From Anseranas semipalmata (Eukaryota > Chordata > Aves > Anseriformes > Anseranatidae): 64,000 nucleotides of DNA. The notes beneath the pieces are model-generated. The model was not told the DNA's origin and did no database searches. It saw nothing but the letters and a program-made list of their open reading frames with translations. How positions within the stretch are numbered: the stretch's first letter is position 1; the number at the start of each line of letters is the position of its first letter. The DNA lies in the NCBI GenBank assembly GCA_013399115.1, contig VXAA01003997.1, forward strand, positions 945,713-1,009,712. Direction: 5' to 3'. The position numbers were made by a program, and so were the translations under genes. Shown one piece after another: positions 61,283-64,000 of the stretch.

Positions 61283-64000
61283 GAAATTAAGCCAAAAAGT
61301 TCAAGCTAATTTTGATATCTGAGAGCACGAGAATGCATTCAGCATGGTAAAGTTCTGTTGGGTTTACATGCCAAGCTCATGGGGAGCAGCAGTTATAGAC
61401 TCCCACCTAAAAGCTCATCTTAATAGCAGCAACTCAAAGGTTCACAGAAGAAAATCCCAAGTACTACGCTAAAAACACCTGCTGGGATGCCCAGGCAATG
61501 GGTAGTGTCCCTCTCATAGCAGCCAGGGGACATCCCACACAATTAAAACACCAAGAGTTCCTTAGCAATCATATGATCCAAATGTGATGGCTGGTCACAG
61601 CTGAACAAAACGGAAGAGCAATTAGCGATTTACACAAAAACAGGATGCAGGCTAAAAGTAAGATTCGTTTAATCAAGACAAAAAGACAGAAGGACCTAAA
61701 TGGTAACAGCTACCAGTAAACACTCAGCCAAACTGCTTGTGCTAAAAGCTACCTTGAAGAAGCTGGTGTGCTATCATCACTCCTAAGTCCTATTTTATCA
61801 TACAAAAGTGAATCGATTACTGATTTTTGTATCATCACTGCTCCTACTCAGAAAATGAAAATAACTAATCCTCATTTAAGAAAATAAATGTTTTTATGAA
61901 AAAAAAAAAGTCAACAATTGGAAAGACTCCGTTTCTTGCCTTTCCTTTTAAAACACTTTGGGGTGACAAGTATTTTGATTCTGAAGGGGCATCACAGAGA
62001 CCCACGGAAGCAAACAAGGAGTTCACGCCCATTCTCCAAAAGCCATAAATCCAGCTAAAACATGCTTTGGGCAAGTTTCATTGAAATATTGCTGCAAGCA
62101 GCACTTGTGCACCCTTTTTCTGCCCTCCCAACATGTTTAATCACCATGGGCCAGCAGTCAGCCATCATCTCACAGTAGTAAAATCCCAAATCCATGAGTG
62201 TTTCTGTGCTAGATGAAGTAAAATGCTCCCAAAAGCTATGAAAGTATTTGATAGCCTGTACCTACAGTTTGGACCAGCTCTGTACTCATCACTTCGCCGT
62301 GCTACTTGTCAAAATGGTAGCAACAACAGGCAACGTGACCATTATTGACATGCAACCTGCACCCAAAAATTTCAGGTTAAGGCCTTAACGCACTTCAAGA
62401 AGTTCATCTCTCTCAGTCAGCACTTCGAGGGGACATTCCCTGCCACGCTGCCCATTCTTGATGTGAAAAAAACAGCACAAAGAGAGTAACCGGGTCGGGG
62501 GAACAACTATCAAAAGTTAAATTAACATGGAGAAACCCGTGTGACAGCAGGAAAACCACTGGATTTAAAAATTCCTGTTGGCAAGCCATTTCTTCACTTT
62601 GTATTTAAAGCATTTAATTAAAAGGCGTTAACCCCATGATAACGCTGTGAATACTTTGCTCTTTATCTTGTAAGAAAAAAAAAGGAATTTTCAACACAGA
62701 CTGTTATACTGTGAGATGTGCACTAGCATACAGAGCCCACACCTGTTCAGAAGCAAGAAAGCATTATCCTGATGATATCAGTGAGCTTATATCATCAAGT
62801 GTACCGATGCTATCAGTATCAGTGAGCTTTCTACAGCAACAGGTCAATTTCTGAAGCCTCCTCTGGTTTAAGATCACAGCATAGGATTAGACTACCCATT
62901 GCGGCTTTGGGTTTTGTTTCAGTACCCGGTCCCCACCAGAGGGGATCAGAAGCATCCTGTTATCTCGCTACAACGCTCCATCTCCGCCAGCCTCCCGCAG
63001 CCACTCAGTGACACCAACCTGCTCCAGCTGCGTTGCTCCCACCTTGAGACACCGAGAGGTTCTCCACCACTGAAGCTCCTTTAAAGGGGCTGTTTTGCTT
63101 TAAGTTGAAGCATTTTATTGAGCTTAAGACACTGTGGTGCTTTCAAGTTACAGCTAACAACCATGAAAACATCCATTTCAAAAGCGCAGGGAAGTTTACT
63201 ACCAATTTCCATATGGTGTGCAGATACTTTCTGTATCAGATTATGGAAAGCTTCTCTAGAAGAACCAAGTTTTAATGTGTGTACTGTTCTGCTTGAAAAA
63301 AAAAAAGGTTCTTTCATGAAAAGCTTTCTCAAAAGGCAGAAACACTGCTCGTCCCTGAGCCTGCCTCATCCAAATGACATCTTGCTGGAAAATGCTAGTT
63401 TTTGTTTTCATTTTTACCATCCAGCTGTGGCCATTTTGCTAGCTTTATACTGAGTCTCTCAAGGCCTTTTAAAACTTCCCATTGTGCTGTGAAAGCTTTT
63501 GAGTTATCTAATGCTTCTGACTTAGAAGCGATAAATAAAAGCTACAGACATCACTACATTAGGAATAGTCAAGAAAATGCAGAGGAACATAGCTTGAAAC
63601 TCCTAGACCCAAACCTCAGTTTCTGTGAAACAAATCAGGTTTATTCTCAAATTTAGATACTTTTGGAATCTTTCAGAACAAATCCAGGCCTTAAAATGAG
63701 TAAGGAGAGGGAGGGAAAAAAAAAAGAAACCTAGAAAACATTTTTAGGTGGGTTTATATTATACTTGGTACAGAGAATGCCTCCCCACTGCTCCACAGTG
63801 GAGTTCTGTTTCAAGGTTAGTGCCTAATTCTGTGCAAGAGATTTAGGCTTATTTTACCGCTGAGTTTTGCAGCCGATTTCATCATCTAACTCCTCTGTGC
63901 AATTAAAATTCCTCAATCTATTTATATGCTAGCTGCTGCCTCCACCTGAGCTCACGGGTAAGTGCCCTTCCTGAGCCAGTGTTTGGGAGCAGCGACATCT
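61283..64000. other. non-coding stretch right of the CpG island
   Basis: No recognisable gene. Short imperfect repeats lie near 62771-62829, and A runs of 10-11 bases near 61.9, 63.3 and 63.7 kb. The A-over-T bias seen elsewhere appears to fade, with several T-rich lines after about 63.2 kb. Open frames of up to 111 codons show no domain. Confidence 0.45.

Noticed and set aside
61068..61322. Open frames on both strands through the CpG island
   Set aside because: High G+C removes stop codons in all frames, and the Arg/Ala/Pro-rich peptides on both strands are a composition effect. The island itself is reported instead.

Overview
The window looks like bird nuclear DNA. The evidence is four pieces of the avian LINE family CR1. 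Two carry a readable C-terminal part of the CR1 reverse-transcriptase ORF (1212-2002, minus; 45875-46413, plus), one is an old decayed copy (about 3946-4258, minus), and one is a 60-bp tail (60901-60960, minus). The tails carry the CR1 3' end built on repeats of the octamer ATTCTGTG. The rest is AT-rich, single-copy-looking DNA with short microsatellites and many homopolymer runs. There is no bacterial gene organisation, no rRNA, no CRISPR array, no recognisable LTR retroelement and no gene that I can name.

Layout. 1-4258: non-coding sequence with two CR1 copies; the first has a perfect 35-bp inverted repeat at its 5' truncation point. 4259-45874: 41 kb of non-coding-looking sequence with a 49-bp T run, a G run containing an 8-base assembly gap, CA/GA/TG repeats and a handful of possible short exons. 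45875-46413: a well-preserved CR1 tail. 46414-60900: more of the same, with a diverged 44-bp sequence pair 1.5 kb apart and a cluster of A runs. 60901-61282: a CR1 tail followed closely by a compact CpG island (180 bp at 75% G+C, CpG observed/expected about 1). 61283-64000: nothing recognisable.

Strand asymmetry is the main large-scale signal. The + strand has 17 A runs of at least 12 bases against 5 such T runs, and sampled lines show A>T and C>G. In vertebrates the non-template strand of long transcribed regions tends to be T- and G-rich, so the likeliest reading is that most of the window is intron of a gene transcribed on the minus strand. The CpG island near 61.1 kb is a candidate promoter or 5' exon for such a gene. 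Six minus-strand open stretches flanked by plausible splice sites are listed as low-confidence exon candidates. I recognise none of the encoded peptides, and splice-flanked open stretches also arise by chance in introns.

Most long open reading frames here have no recognisable domain and are treated as chance. I did not find a convincing undescribed biological system. The observations most worth checking are the inverted repeat at the CR1 junction, the CpG island, the strand asymmetry and the 44-bp repeat pair.
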